NCBI GenBank assembly: GCA_963803495.1 | Contig: CAWDMP010000002.1 | Span: 1,178,001-1,242,000, forward strand | Length of the DNA stretch: 64,000 nt | Reading direction: 5' to 3' | Source of the DNA: Persicitalea sp963803495 | GTDB lineage: Bacteria; Bacteroidota; Bacteroidia; Cytophagales; Spirosomataceae | In this document: positions 43,077-52,622 of the stretch, piece after piece | How the letters are laid out: the number at the start of each line of letters is the position of its first letter | How positions within the stretch are numbered: the stretch's first letter is position 1 | Position numbers and translations under genes: made by a program | Notes under the pieces: model-generated | The model's input: only the letters and a program-made list of their open reading frames with translations | Database searches by the model: none | What the model was told of the DNA's origin: nothing

Positions 43077-44727
43077 ATGCTCCCTTCCATTCCCTTCGAC
43101 AAAACCGCCGCTTTCAAGAAACTGAAATCGCATCAGAAAACGATCGCCAAAACTACGATGCGGCAAATGTTTGCCGACGATCCCAAGCGCTTCAACAAGT
43201 TTTCGATTCGGCTGGGCGACATACTCTTGGACTACTCCAAAAACCGGATCAACGGCCGCACGCGTATCTATCTGGCGCAACTGGCCGAAGAATGCCAGCT
43301 CGGCGACGCCATCGAGCAGATGTTTACGGGCCAGAAAATCAACGCCACCGAAGACCGCGCCGTGCTACACACCGCCCTGCGCAACCGCTCCAACGAACCC
43401 GTGTACTTCGAGGGTGAGGACGTAATGCCGGAGATCAACGCGGTGCTGGACAAGATGAAAGTGTTCTCGACCGACGTCCGCAACGGTACCTGGAAAGGCT
43501 ACACCGGACAGCGCATCACCGACATCGTCAACATCGGCATCGGCGGCAGCGACCTGGGACCCGTGATGGTGACCGAGGCGCTCAAATCGTACGGCAAGCA
43601 AGGGCTGAACGTGCACTTCGTGTCCAACGTCGACGGTACCCACATCGCCGAAACGCTCGAAAAACTGGACCCCAAAACCACGCTGTTCATGGTGGCGTCG
43701 AAGACGTTCACCACCCAGGAGACAATGACCAACGCCCACACGGCGCGGAAGTGGCTGCTGGACGAAGCGGTCGACCTCGAACACGTCAAGAAGCACTTCG
43801 TGGCGCTGTCCACCAACGAAGAGAAGGTGGAGGAATTCGGTATCGACCCGGCCAATATGTTCGTGTTTTGGGATTGGGTGGGCGGTAGGTACTCGCTATG
43901 GTCGGCCATCGGGCTGTCGATCGCCTGCTACATCGGCTTTCAGAATTTCGAGCAGCTACTGGCCGGGGCGCACGACATGGACAACCACTTCCGCACGACC
44001 AAGTTCGAACGTAACATGCCGGTGATGCTGGCGCTGCTGGGCGTGTGGTACAATAATTTCTTCGACGCCCAGACCCAAGCCATCCTACCCTACGATCAGT
44101 ACATGCACCGCTTTGCGGCCTACTTTCAGCAGGGCGACATGGAGAGTAACGGCAAGTACGTGGGCCGCGACGGCGAGCCGGTCGACTACGAAACCGGGCC
44201 CATAATTTGGGGCGAGCCGGGTACCAACGGGCAGCACGCTTTTTACCAGTTGATCCACCAGGGTACCAAGCTGATTCCCTGTGATTTTATTGCGCCCGGC
44301 CAACAGCCACAATCCGCTGGGCGAGCACCACAAGATTTTGCTTTCCAACTTTTTCGCCCAAACCGAGGCGCTGATGAATGGCAAAACCGCTGAGGAAGTA
44401 CAAGCCGAATTGAAGGCGGCAGGTAAGAGTCAGGAAGAAATTGATTTCCTGATGCCCTTCAAGGTATTCGAGGGCAACCGGCCCACGAACTCGATTTTGG
44501 TCAAGAAAATAACGCCCAAAGTACTGGGTAGCCTGATCGCGATGTACGAGCATAAGATTTTCGTGCAGGGCGTGATCTGGAATATTTTCAGCTTCGACCA
44601 GTGGGGTGTGGAGTTGGGCAAGCAACTGGCGCAGCAAATTTACCCCGAACTGCAAAACGACTGGCCCATCGACAACCACGACGGCAGTACCAACGCGCTG
44701 ATCAACCAGTACAAAAAATGGCGGTAG
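43077..44727 (+). pseudogene. pgi: Glucose-6-phosphate isomerase, interrupted by a +1 frameshift
   Basis: The gene encodes the glycolytic isomerase of glucose-6-phosphate and fructose-6-phosphate, about 550 residues. The first frame covers residues 1 to about 406 with GIGGSDLGPVMV, SKTFTTQETMTN and DWVGGRYSLWSAIGL, and the second frame carries the C-terminal part from PANSHNPLGEHHK to QYKKWR. Removing one G of 44298-44299 restores DFIAPANSHNPLGEH. Since pgi is central and every active-site motif is present, a sequencing error is the likely cause. The start at 43077 (MLPSIPFDK) fits the family; the frame upstream of it does not. Confidence 0.9.
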
Positions 44728-44820
44728 GGTAAAAACGGGCGCGTGGCGCCTTTGTCCTGGGTACAAACCCAACCAGCCGATCGTTTTTTTCGATCGGCTT
44801 TAAGTTCTGTATTTTCTTCT

Positions 44821-45474
44821 ATGTCGATACCACTACCTGATTTTATCGAACCGGAGCGCATCCGGCCCCGGACCGTTCGTGCCTACCTTAAAGAAAAAGG
44901 CCTGCGATTATCGGCCGATTTCGATCGTCTGAAATCGACTTGCTACCTACCCGACGAGGACGATTCTTACCACGTGCACACCAGGGATTTCCTGGTGAAG
45001 GCCGATCTTGCCACCGTGTGGGATACCTACCTCACCATCCCGCCGCGCGAAACCTGGCGGAGCAAGATGGTGAGCTTTGGCTGCCTGTACTGCCGCAAGA
45101 AGCGCGCGCTGACTTACCTCAAAGACGAATACGACGGCCTGCGCGAGGGTCAGGTTGTATTTCTGAACATTAGTCTGCTGTGGGGATTGGTCAACATCGC
45201 GGTGGCGCACAAGATCGTGCGCGTCGACACCCGGCACAAGTACATCGAGTTTTCTTACATCGAGGGGGGCAAGACCGAGGGTAGCCAGCGGCTGCTGTTC
45301 AAGAAAGCCGCCAACGGGCACACCCGTATCATCCACCGGACTACCTACCGGGGCCAAACCCGCTCCTACCTCCGCGAAAAGACGCTTTACCCCTACCTGC
45401 ACGGTCAGGTGATTGCGTCGTTTCACCGGAACGTACGCGAGAAAGTGATGGAAAACGAGGTACAGGTAGCCTAG
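44821..45474 (+). CDS. Hypothetical protein, SRPBCC-like fold possible
   Basis: This 217-residue protein has no named family that I can assign. The start at 44821 (MSIPLPDF) follows a short AT-rich leader; an in-frame ATG 26 codons upstream lies against the pgi end. Alternating hydrophobic strands and the segment FLVKADLATVWDTYLTIPP recall polyketide cyclase/START-like (SRPBCC) ligand-binding proteins, but this is a weak resemblance. It follows pgi in the same direction and ends before a bidirectional terminator. Confidence 0.7.
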   Translation: MSIPLPDFIEPERIRPRTVRAYLKEKGLRLSADFDRLKSTCYLPDEDDSYHVHTRDFLVKADLATVWDTYLTIPPRETWRSKMVSFGCLYCRKKRALTYLKDEYDGLREGQVVFLNISLLWGLVNIAVAHKIVRVDTRHKYIEFSYIEGGKTEGSQRLLFKKAANGHTRIIHRTTYRGQTRSYLREKTLYPYLHGQVIASFHRNVREKVMENEVQVA

Positions 45475-45495
45475 TAGCTACCCCGCCCGAAGCAA

Positions 45496-45529
45496 AAAAA
45501 AGAAAGCCTCAATCGAGGCTTTCTTTTTT
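45496..45529. terminator. Bidirectional terminator
   Basis: A 15-bp perfect stem (AAAAAAGAAAGCCTC / GAGGCTTTCTTTTTT) with an AATC loop provides T tracts on both strands. It lies after the hypothetical gene and about 160 bp beyond the 3' end of the convergent M56 gene. Confidence 0.92.
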
Positions 45530-45687
45530 ACAATCAATTACCAATGAAAAAAATTACGTTACTACTCATTCCTGACTAAGCCTGAGCTTCGTCGATCGAA
45601 CGCGTATGCAATCCTTGTTCAATAATAGGAGACGCGCATTGTGTATTTATACCCTTACAATATTTTTTTGTGACTGCGCAGGCTTTT

Positions 45688-47677
45688 CTACTCGGCCACA
45701 AAATCGGGCCTTCCCTGTACCTCGTCGGCGGGTCTTGTTTCGATCCACCACAGTTTGTCGAGGCCTTTGTCGTAGTAGCGGGCCAAGGCGCCTTTGAAAA
45801 TCGCCACCCGCGTGATCTCCTCGGGAAGGGGCGTGAGATTACTACTCGTGCCGAACGTCTGCCGAAAACCGTCGAGCATGTAGGGTTCGTCCTGCAAGCG
45901 GGTCAGGTCGAAGTCGTCCGGGTGCAGCCACGTCACGTTTTGCGGCGCGGCCAGCCCGGCGGGTGGGGTGTCTTTGTATGCTTCAAATGTAGTGTAAAAG
46001 ACTTTGCCTTCTAATCCCCGGTGTTGTTTCAACCCCGCGTCGGCCGACATGATTTGGTACGGCTCTCTGGCGAAGGCTTCGTTAACCTTTTGGTACTCTA
46101 CCGGCTTACCGTCCAGATAAAACGCAATATCGTCTTCGTAGCCAATCAGCTCTCGCTCTTTATTGAAGTAAGCGTTTCTGAATTTGGTGATCGTTTTGCG
46201 CAGTTTCCAGTGCGCTTTTTTGAAATCCAGTTTGAGTTGATGTTCGGCGGCGAAAGCTGACGTTTTTGCGAGCAAGTACTTTTTAATTGCAGCGGGTTCC
46301 AATGATATAATGCCGTTTTCTCGAAGTTCTTGAACGCGAATAAAATGATAATCACGGCGTAGCTTGTCCATGAGTTCCGGGGTGTGGAACAATACGCCAA
46401 AGCCGTGGTACAAATGGGTACCCTGGTCCTTGTATACGTTCACTCCTACATGAATTGCGAGCTCATTCTTACTGGGTCCAATTGATTCAAGTGAGTAGCC
46501 CCGGACTTGCTCTACCTGATCTCTGCTATCTATTTTCCAATAGTAAAACCCATCGTCGTCGGTGCGGATGGTACCGATAATTTGTGGCTTCTCTGGTTCT
46601 TCGCCTTTCAAATACATGGATTTTCTCCCCTGCTGCATTAAGGGAAAATCGCGCATAGGCTCCCCCGTCGCGCCGTCGATCAGGATACCAGCGAGGTACA
46701 CATAAGGATCGTCTTCGTTTTGATTGGGCAGGGTAGGCGAAACCTGTGGTTCCGGTGAAGCCAGCGCCACGATGTCCGTCCGAAAAGTCGACAGCAAAAT
46801 CAGCGTGACGGGTACCAGATACAAAAATCGCGTCAGGTACCAGCCTGCGCTGCGGTGGCGGTTCATCATGATGATGCGCTCTTTGAGCGACGAAAAGTTG
46901 AACTGATTCGCCAGCCGAAACGCGGGTACACCCGCCACTTTGAGCAATAAGTATTGGTAGTTCTGGGCGTCGGTACCGTCGGCCAGTACGGCACGGTCGG
47001 CGATAAATTCGAGATTTTGGCGGATGGCGTGGCGGATGAGCCAGGCGGCGGGGTTGTACCAATTAAGTACGCAAAGCAATTCAGCAAACAAGATGTCGAA
47101 CGTGTGCCGCTGCCGCACGTGTACCCGCTCATGCGCCATAATCTCCCGCAACTCGTGTGGCGCGTGCAGCGCGGGATTGACGAATATGGCCTTTCCGAAG
47201 GAAAAAGGCAGGATGTCGCGGTCGACGTGGTAGATGCTCGCTTCGTCTTCGGCGATCAGTACCGCCCGGTTTTTTATCCTGAGATAGCAGACCAGTTGCA
47301 CCGCCAGCCGCACGAGCATAACGGTTATTCCTATGCAAAAGAGCAACATCAACCAGTCGCTCACCTCAATCGGCGGCTGGCTGGCCGTCGCATGAGGCGT
47401 AAACTCGGTTGGTACCGCGGGCGGAGATGTAGGCGCAATCGGGAGCGTCGGTAAGGTAGGTACCTGGCTAAAAAATGGGGTTTTCGCTACGGTGCTTTGG
47501 CGGAATGGTCTGGTTGAGGTCAATAAAGGGCAAGGTAAAAGCCAGCGCGGAGTAGGCCAGCAGGTACCAGCGGTTCCAGTTGTAGAAAGTCTGGCGGCGC
47601 AAAAACAATTGGTAAAACAGCCCGACCACCGCCAGGCCGACGCTCAATTTCATCAGGTATTCCAGCATGGTAGGCAT
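45688..47677 (-). pseudogene. BlaR1-like M56 family metallopeptidase, interrupted by a +1 frameshift
   Basis: This is a membrane sensor protease of the M56/BlaR1 type, encoded directly after a BlaI-type repressor. The first frame (47677-47500) gives the first two membrane helices (LEYLMKLSVGLAVVGLFYQLFLRR and LLAYSALAFTLPF). The second gives further helices, the zinc site HERVH in AHERVHVRQRH, a last helix and a long extracytoplasmic region of about 400 residues. Removing one A of AAA (47496-47498, minus strand) joins LNQTIPPSTVAKTPFF. In Bacteroidota such pairs often act in contexts other than beta-lactam resistance, and no beta-lactamase is present. Confidence 0.85.
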
Positions 47678-47689
47678 AGCGAATGGGGT

Positions 47690-48043
47690 TTATTTTTTTT
47701 CGATCAACCGGATGATCTCCTGCAATTCTTCGGCGGAGATTTTCTTTTTTTCTACAAAAAAACTGACGAGTTCCTTGTAGGAATTCGCGAAGTAGTCTTG
47801 CACGACGTGCCCGAAAAATTTTTGCTTGTAAGTTTCTTCCGAGACCAGCGGAGTGTAGAGCAGCGTGTTGCCCACGGTGCGGCTTTCGACGTAGCTTTTC
47901 TTTTCCAGATTTTTGATCGTCGACGCGACCGTCGTGTAGGGCGGTGGTGCCTCGTAATGCTCCACGAACGATTTGATGCTGCCCTCGCCCGCTCTCCAGA
48001 CGGCCCGCATGGCCTCTTCTTCTTGTGCTGTCAATTTTTCCAT
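47690..48043 (-). CDS. BlaI/MecI/CopY family transcriptional repressor
   Basis: This 117-residue winged-helix repressor begins with KLTAQEEEAMRAVW and has the recognition region PYTTVASTIKNLEKKSYV (about 35-52). The C-terminal dimerisation part (SFFVEKKKISAEELQEIIRLI) carries the proteolysis region targeted by the partner protease. It lies 12 bp ahead of the M56 gene, and a perfect palindrome just upstream is its probable operator, implying autoregulation. Confidence 0.93.
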   Translation of the reverse strand: MEKLTAQEEEAMRAVWRAGEGSIKSFVEHYEAPPPYTTVASTIKNLEKKSYVESRTVGNTLLYTPLVSEETYKQKFFGHVVQDYFANSYKELVSFFVEKKKISAEELQEIIRLIEKK

Positions 48044-48062
48044 TCTCTACGATTTTTTCGTA

Positions 48063-48085
48063 CAACTACGAAACGTTCGTAGTTG
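48063..48085 (-). promoter_or_regulatory. BlaI-type operator upstream of the repressor gene
   Basis: A perfect inverted repeat has arms CAACTACGAA (48063-48072) and TTCGTAGTTG (48076-48085) around ACG. It starts 20 bp upstream of the repressor start codon. BlaI/MecI family operators are palindromes with a TACnA...TnGTA pattern, which this fits. Confidence 0.75.
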
Positions 48086-48179
48086 AGGGAAAATTATAAA
48101 GCAAAGTACTTTTTCTCCCGTACCCACAGGCTAAAGCTCGTGGCAAGGGATTGCTGTAGACTGTGTAGCAAATCCATTG

Positions 48180-48199
48180 CCCCAGTCTTCAGACTGGGG
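48180..48199 (-). terminator. Hairpin after the DUF5686 gene
   Basis: An 8-bp perfect stem (CCCCAGTC / GACTGGGG) with a TTCA loop lies 48 bp past the DUF5686 stop and upstream of the blaI operator. There is no good T tract, so it may be a dispersed hairpin repeat. Confidence 0.4.
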
Positions 48200-48246
48200 A
48201 CAGCGAACTAAGAGGAAAAATCATTCATCCCTCATCATTCCCTTCC

Positions 48247-51072
48247 CTAATTGCCAAAATTGAAATTCCGCGTGAAGCCGATGCGGAAGGCGGTATCCTG
48301 GTACTTAAAGTCCTGGAAGCTATTGACTACCTCGACCCGAAACGGAAAACGGATGCCGATGTCGAGGCCGTAGCCCAACTCGGTGTAGTGGCGGGAAGTC
48401 GGCGTGGCGAGGTAGTTGACGATCAGGTTTTCCTTGATGCCTTTCACCCGAAACCATTGGATCTGGGTCAGCACGAACTGCCGGAGTTCGAGCAGCGCGT
48501 GGGCTTCCAGGAAACGGTCGGAGGTACTAAATTGGTAGTAGTCGAGCATCCTGAAACTACCCACCGGATCGCCGTAGAGGAAGAAAAACTGGTTGCCCGC
48601 AAAATGCTGGAAGTCGGGAAAGTACACCGCCCTGCGGTTCAGGAACGCGCCCGCCGCCACCTTGTAGCTCAGCTTGCTGCGGATGCCCGTCGGGAAAGCC
48701 TGGGTAATCCCCACCTGCAAAAAATCGAAATCGGCATCGCTGCCCAACCCGATTGGGATTCCTTTGCGGTACGACGCCGACAACTTTGGGGTATCATCTT
48801 CGTAAAAGGTAGTCTTGCCCTTGCGCACGCGGTAGGTCTGCCAGGGTTTGTAATAGGCACTTAGGCCTACCACCAGGGCGTGGTGGTCGGGCATTTCGGG
48901 CGAGAGCGTACCGGAATCGTCTAGCCGCTCCTCGTTGAAAGGTATGTTGGAAGTAAATTCCCGCCGCTTCCAGTCGAAGAGGCGGTACCGGTTGAGGTTT
49001 TCCAGGTTGGAAAGCGCGCGGCGGTCGGCGTACTCGACGTTGGCGTTCAGCCCGAAGTGTTCGTTTTCGCGGGTACTGGCGAAATCAAGCCGGAGAAAAT
49101 CTTTTTCAAAATTTTTGATAAAATTCTGCTCGAACAGAAGTGTCGTCAGGCTGTTCAGCAGCGGGGGCATGACGCTGTTGTCGGGATTGAACTGCGCTAC
49201 GGTCTGTCCGCCCGAAAGGCTGAGGGTATTGCGTTTCCAGGCGTAGTCGATCCCGCCAGTTCCCATCAGCTTGTTGCGGCCGAAAGAATAGCGCGTCAGG
49301 GCATTGAGCGAGAATTCTCCCTTGGGATCTACGACATAGGTCTTCAAACCTTCCGATCCGGCCTGCATCACCACCTTCTTGTCTTCCTGCTTGCCTTTTT
49401 TGTACTTCAACTTAAAGCCTCCCCCGTTGAGTACATAGCCCTCGGTGGTATTGATCTGCGCGCCCACGAGCGGACTCACGTACTCGAGCCGCCACGGGCT
49501 TTTCTTACCGCCCAACCGGAAGGTGTGCCCGGTGAGCAAATCACCCAGAAAGTTACCGGACTTGCCGTTGCCCTTTTTAACTTTTGTCGAATCGCCGGGA
49601 TTAGCTTTTTTCAGGCTGTCGCGCTGGGCTTTGGTACCTTCATTGACGATGATGATGCTGTCGAGTCGGGTGTAGCTCTTGACCTCGGCCACCGTGAGCG
49701 GTACCGTACGGATCGAGTCCCAAAACGCCATCGTGCGCCGCGACGCCAGCGAATCCACTACGGTGGAATCACGCCGGGTGTTCTTCATGTCGATGTCGAG
49801 GCCTTTTTCCTCTTTCTCCTTTAAATCCTGTTTTTCGTATTCCTTCATGACTTTACGAAGGTCGCGGGCCGAGAATTTCTTTTGCTTTTTGATGAGCTCA
49901 TCCAGGTTTTCGGTCTTAATTTCGCGGTTGGACAGTCGCATCTGCGCGGCTTCTTCGGTTTCCTTTTTGGCATCGAGTACCACGATGTCGGGCTGAAAGG
50001 CGGGGTTGACTTTTAAAGATTGGAAGGTCTGCGAGATCACCATTTCGCCTTTACCTTTGAGCCCGTAGATGCCGCCCGCCACGCGAAAATTCTGGTTGAC
50101 GGGCATCCAAACGCCCTGCACGGTACTGTACAACTGCCGGACGCCGATCGTGAAGCCCGTGTTGACCGTTTCGAGATCGAGCCGGTAGATGCTCCACTCG
50201 TTTTCGATGATTTGGATGGTACCCCGGTACACGCCCTCACCGTACGATTTTGGAATCACCTTAATCTTGTTGACTTCTACGCCATTCTCGCGAAATGAGC
50301 CCTGGTACTCGAACTTGTAGTAAGAGAAAGCCCGTGGCGACAGCGGCGACACCGCCCCCACGACCGTCGGCTGGTAAAAACTGGTGAGAAAGTAGGCGTT
50401 GGCGTTGCTGAAATTCTGATCCTGACTATTGCGCGAAGCGATGATACGCTGGTGGTAGTTGTTGGGCTGCCGGAAGGTGACTTCCGATACGGTTTCGTTC
50501 AGGATCGGTACGCCCTTCTTAAAATTGGATTCTTTCTCGACTTCCTTCAGTTCTTTTTTGTACAAAAACTCCAACGGTAAATCCGTCACTACGAACGAGC
50601 TTTTGGAATAAGCTTTGGCCTTGAAGCTCTCCACCTGCAAAAAATGGTAGCGACTCTTGGCGATGGCGCGCCGCATGATGGTGTAGGCCGGGTCTTCATC
50701 GCGGCTGCCGATGCGCACCTCGCCGAGGTTGAACACCTGCTCTTCCAGCACGGCGTCGAACACTTCCACTTTATTCTCGATCGTGAAGGCTTTCATGCCA
50801 TTCTTGAAACCCAGGTACTGAAATATCACCTCGTAATAACCGGGTTTCAGGTCGAGCCGGTACGCACCGTCTTCGTTGGAAATAGTGCCAATGCTACTAC
50901 CTTTCACCAGAATGGCGGCGAAGGGCAGCGGCTCGCCTTTGGTAGTTTTGACTATACCACGCAAACCACTTTCCTCTGGCTTCGGAGTTTGGGCGGCTAA
51001 CTGACCGACCGATGTGATGAGAAGAAAGAGCACAGTGAGACAAAGCCCGCTGCGCGAGAAGTAGTGAAGCAT
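48247..51072 (-). CDS. DUF5686 / carboxypeptidase-like regulatory domain outer membrane protein
   Basis: This 941-residue protein has a signal peptide ending near QLAAQ, then a CarboxypepD_reg-like beta-sandwich (about 30-115; LRGIVKTTKGEPLPFAAILVKGSSIGTISNEDG). The long DUF5686 region follows, with an internal charged coiled-coil segment (LDELIKKQKKFSARDLRKVMKEYEKQ), and the C-terminal part looks like an outer membrane beta-barrel ending in FRIGFTRNFNFGN. Function is unknown; the family is widespread in Bacteroidota outer membranes. The start at 51072 (MLHYFSRSG) gives a normal signal peptide, and the frame upstream does not fit. It is divergent from the glycosyltransferase gene. Confidence 0.85.
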   Translation of the reverse strand: MLHYFSRSGLCLTVLFLLITSVGQLAAQTPKPEESGLRGIVKTTKGEPLPFAAILVKGSSIGTISNEDGAYRLDLKPGYYEVIFQYLGFKNGMKAFTIENKVEVFDAVLEEQVFNLGEVRIGSRDEDPAYTIMRRAIAKSRYHFLQVESFKAKAYSKSSFVVTDLPLEFLYKKELKEVEKESNFKKGVPILNETVSEVTFRQPNNYHQRIIASRNSQDQNFSNANAYFLTSFYQPTVVGAVSPLSPRAFSYYKFEYQGSFRENGVEVNKIKVIPKSYGEGVYRGTIQIIENEWSIYRLDLETVNTGFTIGVRQLYSTVQGVWMPVNQNFRVAGGIYGLKGKGEMVISQTFQSLKVNPAFQPDIVVLDAKKETEEAAQMRLSNREIKTENLDELIKKQKKFSARDLRKVMKEYEKQDLKEKEEKGLDIDMKNTRRDSTVVDSLASRRTMAFWDSIRTVPLTVAEVKSYTRLDSIIIVNEGTKAQRDSLKKANPGDSTKVKKGNGKSGNFLGDLLTGHTFRLGGKKSPWRLEYVSPLVGAQINTTEGYVLNGGGFKLKYKKGKQEDKKVVMQAGSEGLKTYVVDPKGEFSLNALTRYSFGRNKLMGTGGIDYAWKRNTLSLSGGQTVAQFNPDNSVMPPLLNSLTTLLFEQNFIKNFEKDFLRLDFASTRENEHFGLNANVEYADRRALSNLENLNRYRLFDWKRREFTSNIPFNEERLDDSGTLSPEMPDHHALVVGLSAYYKPWQTYRVRKGKTTFYEDDTPKLSASYRKGIPIGLGSDADFDFLQVGITQAFPTGIRSKLSYKVAAGAFLNRRAVYFPDFQHFAGNQFFFLYGDPVGSFRMLDYYQFSTSDRFLEAHALLELRQFVLTQIQWFRVKGIKENLIVNYLATPTSRHYTELGYGLDIGIRFPFRVEVVNSFQDFKYQDTAFRIGFTRNFNFGN

Positions 51073-51443
51073 GACGAAGGGTAAAACTTTGAACAAAATG
51101 AGGGCTGCTAAATAAAAAAAAGCCTCGAAATACAGTGTCAAGATGGGACAAGTGGCGGATTGGTTGCTTCGGGCGGGAAAATAAACCACAGTGGTATGAT
51201 TTCGTCCCGTTTCGTGGCGTTCCCGGCTCTATCCGCCTGTACAAAAACGGGGAAAATCTTACACCGCTATATTTATTGTACAATAAAAACTGATTCGTTT
51301 AATTAAAAACTATGTATGTAACTGAAATTTATCGATAGTTGATTCCGTAAGCAACACGTTTTGCCATAAAAAATACACGTGGGTACTGGCATAATTTTTA
51401 ACCATCAATACTTTCCAAATCCCACACCTACCCTGAACTGCCT
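51073..51443. other. Divergent intergenic region, no gene seen
   Basis: This 371-bp region lies between the DUF5686 gene and the glycosyltransferase operon. It is AT-rich in its right half. I found no convincing -7/-33 pair or palindrome of note and no gene-like frame. Confidence 0.4.
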
Positions 51444-52607
51444 ATGTACTCCACACCCAAAAATTTACTCTGTTTTTCACACCTGCGCTGGGACTTTGTC
51501 TACCAGCGGCCCCAGCACCTGCTCACCCGGTTTGCGGAGCACACGGCGGTGTATTTCCTGGAAGAACCTATCTTCGAAACGACCGATACCGCTTACCTTA
51601 CATTTTCGCAGCGGGCGGCCAACCTGTGGGTGTGCGTACCACGCTTGCCGCACGGATTGAGTGGCGAGGATATAAACGCACAAATGCGACAACTGCTGGA
51701 TTTCTTTTTCATCAATAAAAACACTGCCGACTTCACTTTTTGGTACTACACGCCAATGGCGCTGACCTTCTCGCGACACATTGAGCCCGGCCTGACGGTC
51801 TTCGACTGTATGGATGAGCTATCGGCCTTCAAATTTGCCCCAGATGAGCTCAAATGGCTTGAAAGTGAGTTATTTGAAAGGGCGGATGTGGTATTCACGG
51901 GCGGCCACTCGCTTTACGAGTCCAAGAAAAAGCAGCATCACAACACCTACTGCTTTCCCAGCAGCATCGAAAAAGAGCACTTTGCGCTGGCCCGTACCCC
52001 TTGCGAACCGGCGGATCAAGTTTCTGTTTCAGGCCCAAAAATCGGCTTTTACGGGGTTATCGACGAGCGGTTCGACAGTGAGCTGATCCGCGGCATCGCC
52101 GATGCCCGGCCCGACTGGCAGATCGTGCTGATCGGTCCCATCGTCAAAATCGACCCGGCTACTTTACCCCAAAACGAGAACATCCACTACCTGGGGGCAA
52201 GGAGATACGACCAATTGCCCGGCTACCTTTCGGGCTGGAGTGTGGCGCTTATTCCGTTCATGCTCAACGATTCCACGCGCTTCATCAGCCCTACCAAAAC
52301 CCCCGAATACCTGGCCGGAGGCAAGCCTGTGGTATCGACCGCGATCCGCGATGTGGTCAATCCGTACGCCAAGAATAAACTCGTGTCGATCGGTAAGGAT
52401 GCCGGTGAGTTCGTAACCGCCATCGACGATATTCTGGCCGATGCCGAAAAGGCTGCCTGGCTACGGGAAGTAGACAAATTTCTGGTAAACGACTCCTGGG
52501 ACCATACCCACACCGCCATGCAAAAAGCGATGCGGCTCTCCCTCGACCGGCAAAACGAGCGCCCGCTTCGCAGCGATCCGATGATGGCTACCCTGAAAGT
52601 TTCGTAG
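51444..52607 (+). CDS. Glycosyltransferase, GT-B type
   Basis: This 387-residue protein has the opening CFSHLRWDFVYQRPQHLLTRF, characteristic of GT-B glycosyltransferases often encoded beside UDP-galactopyranose mutase. The centre has VFDCMDELSAF, and the C-terminal nucleotide-sugar half has IGFYGVIDERFD, NIHYLGARRYDQLPGYL, LIPFMLND and SPTKTPEYLAGGKPVVST, with the conserved Glu of the EX7E-like motif. It is cytoplasmic or peripheral and probably builds a surface glycan or glycolipid. It is the first gene of a three-gene cluster, 15 bp before the next. Confidence 0.88.
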   Translation: MYSTPKNLLCFSHLRWDFVYQRPQHLLTRFAEHTAVYFLEEPIFETTDTAYLTFSQRAANLWVCVPRLPHGLSGEDINAQMRQLLDFFFINKNTADFTFWYYTPMALTFSRHIEPGLTVFDCMDELSAFKFAPDELKWLESELFERADVVFTGGHSLYESKKKQHHNTYCFPSSIEKEHFALARTPCEPADQVSVSGPKIGFYGVIDERFDSELIRGIADARPDWQIVLIGPIVKIDPATLPQNENIHYLGARRYDQLPGYLSGWSVALIPFMLNDSTRFISPTKTPEYLAGGKPVVSTAIRDVVNPYAKNKLVSIGKDAGEFVTAIDDILADAEKAAWLREVDKFLVNDSWDHTHTAMQKAMRLSLDRQNERPLRSDPMMATLKVS

Positions 52608-52622
52608 GCAAAACCGCATTCT

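Noticed and set aside
45544..45579. Tiny frame MKKITLLLIPD resembling a signal peptide start
   Set aside because: Only 11 codons. It could be the remnant of a lost gene, but nothing downstream supports this.
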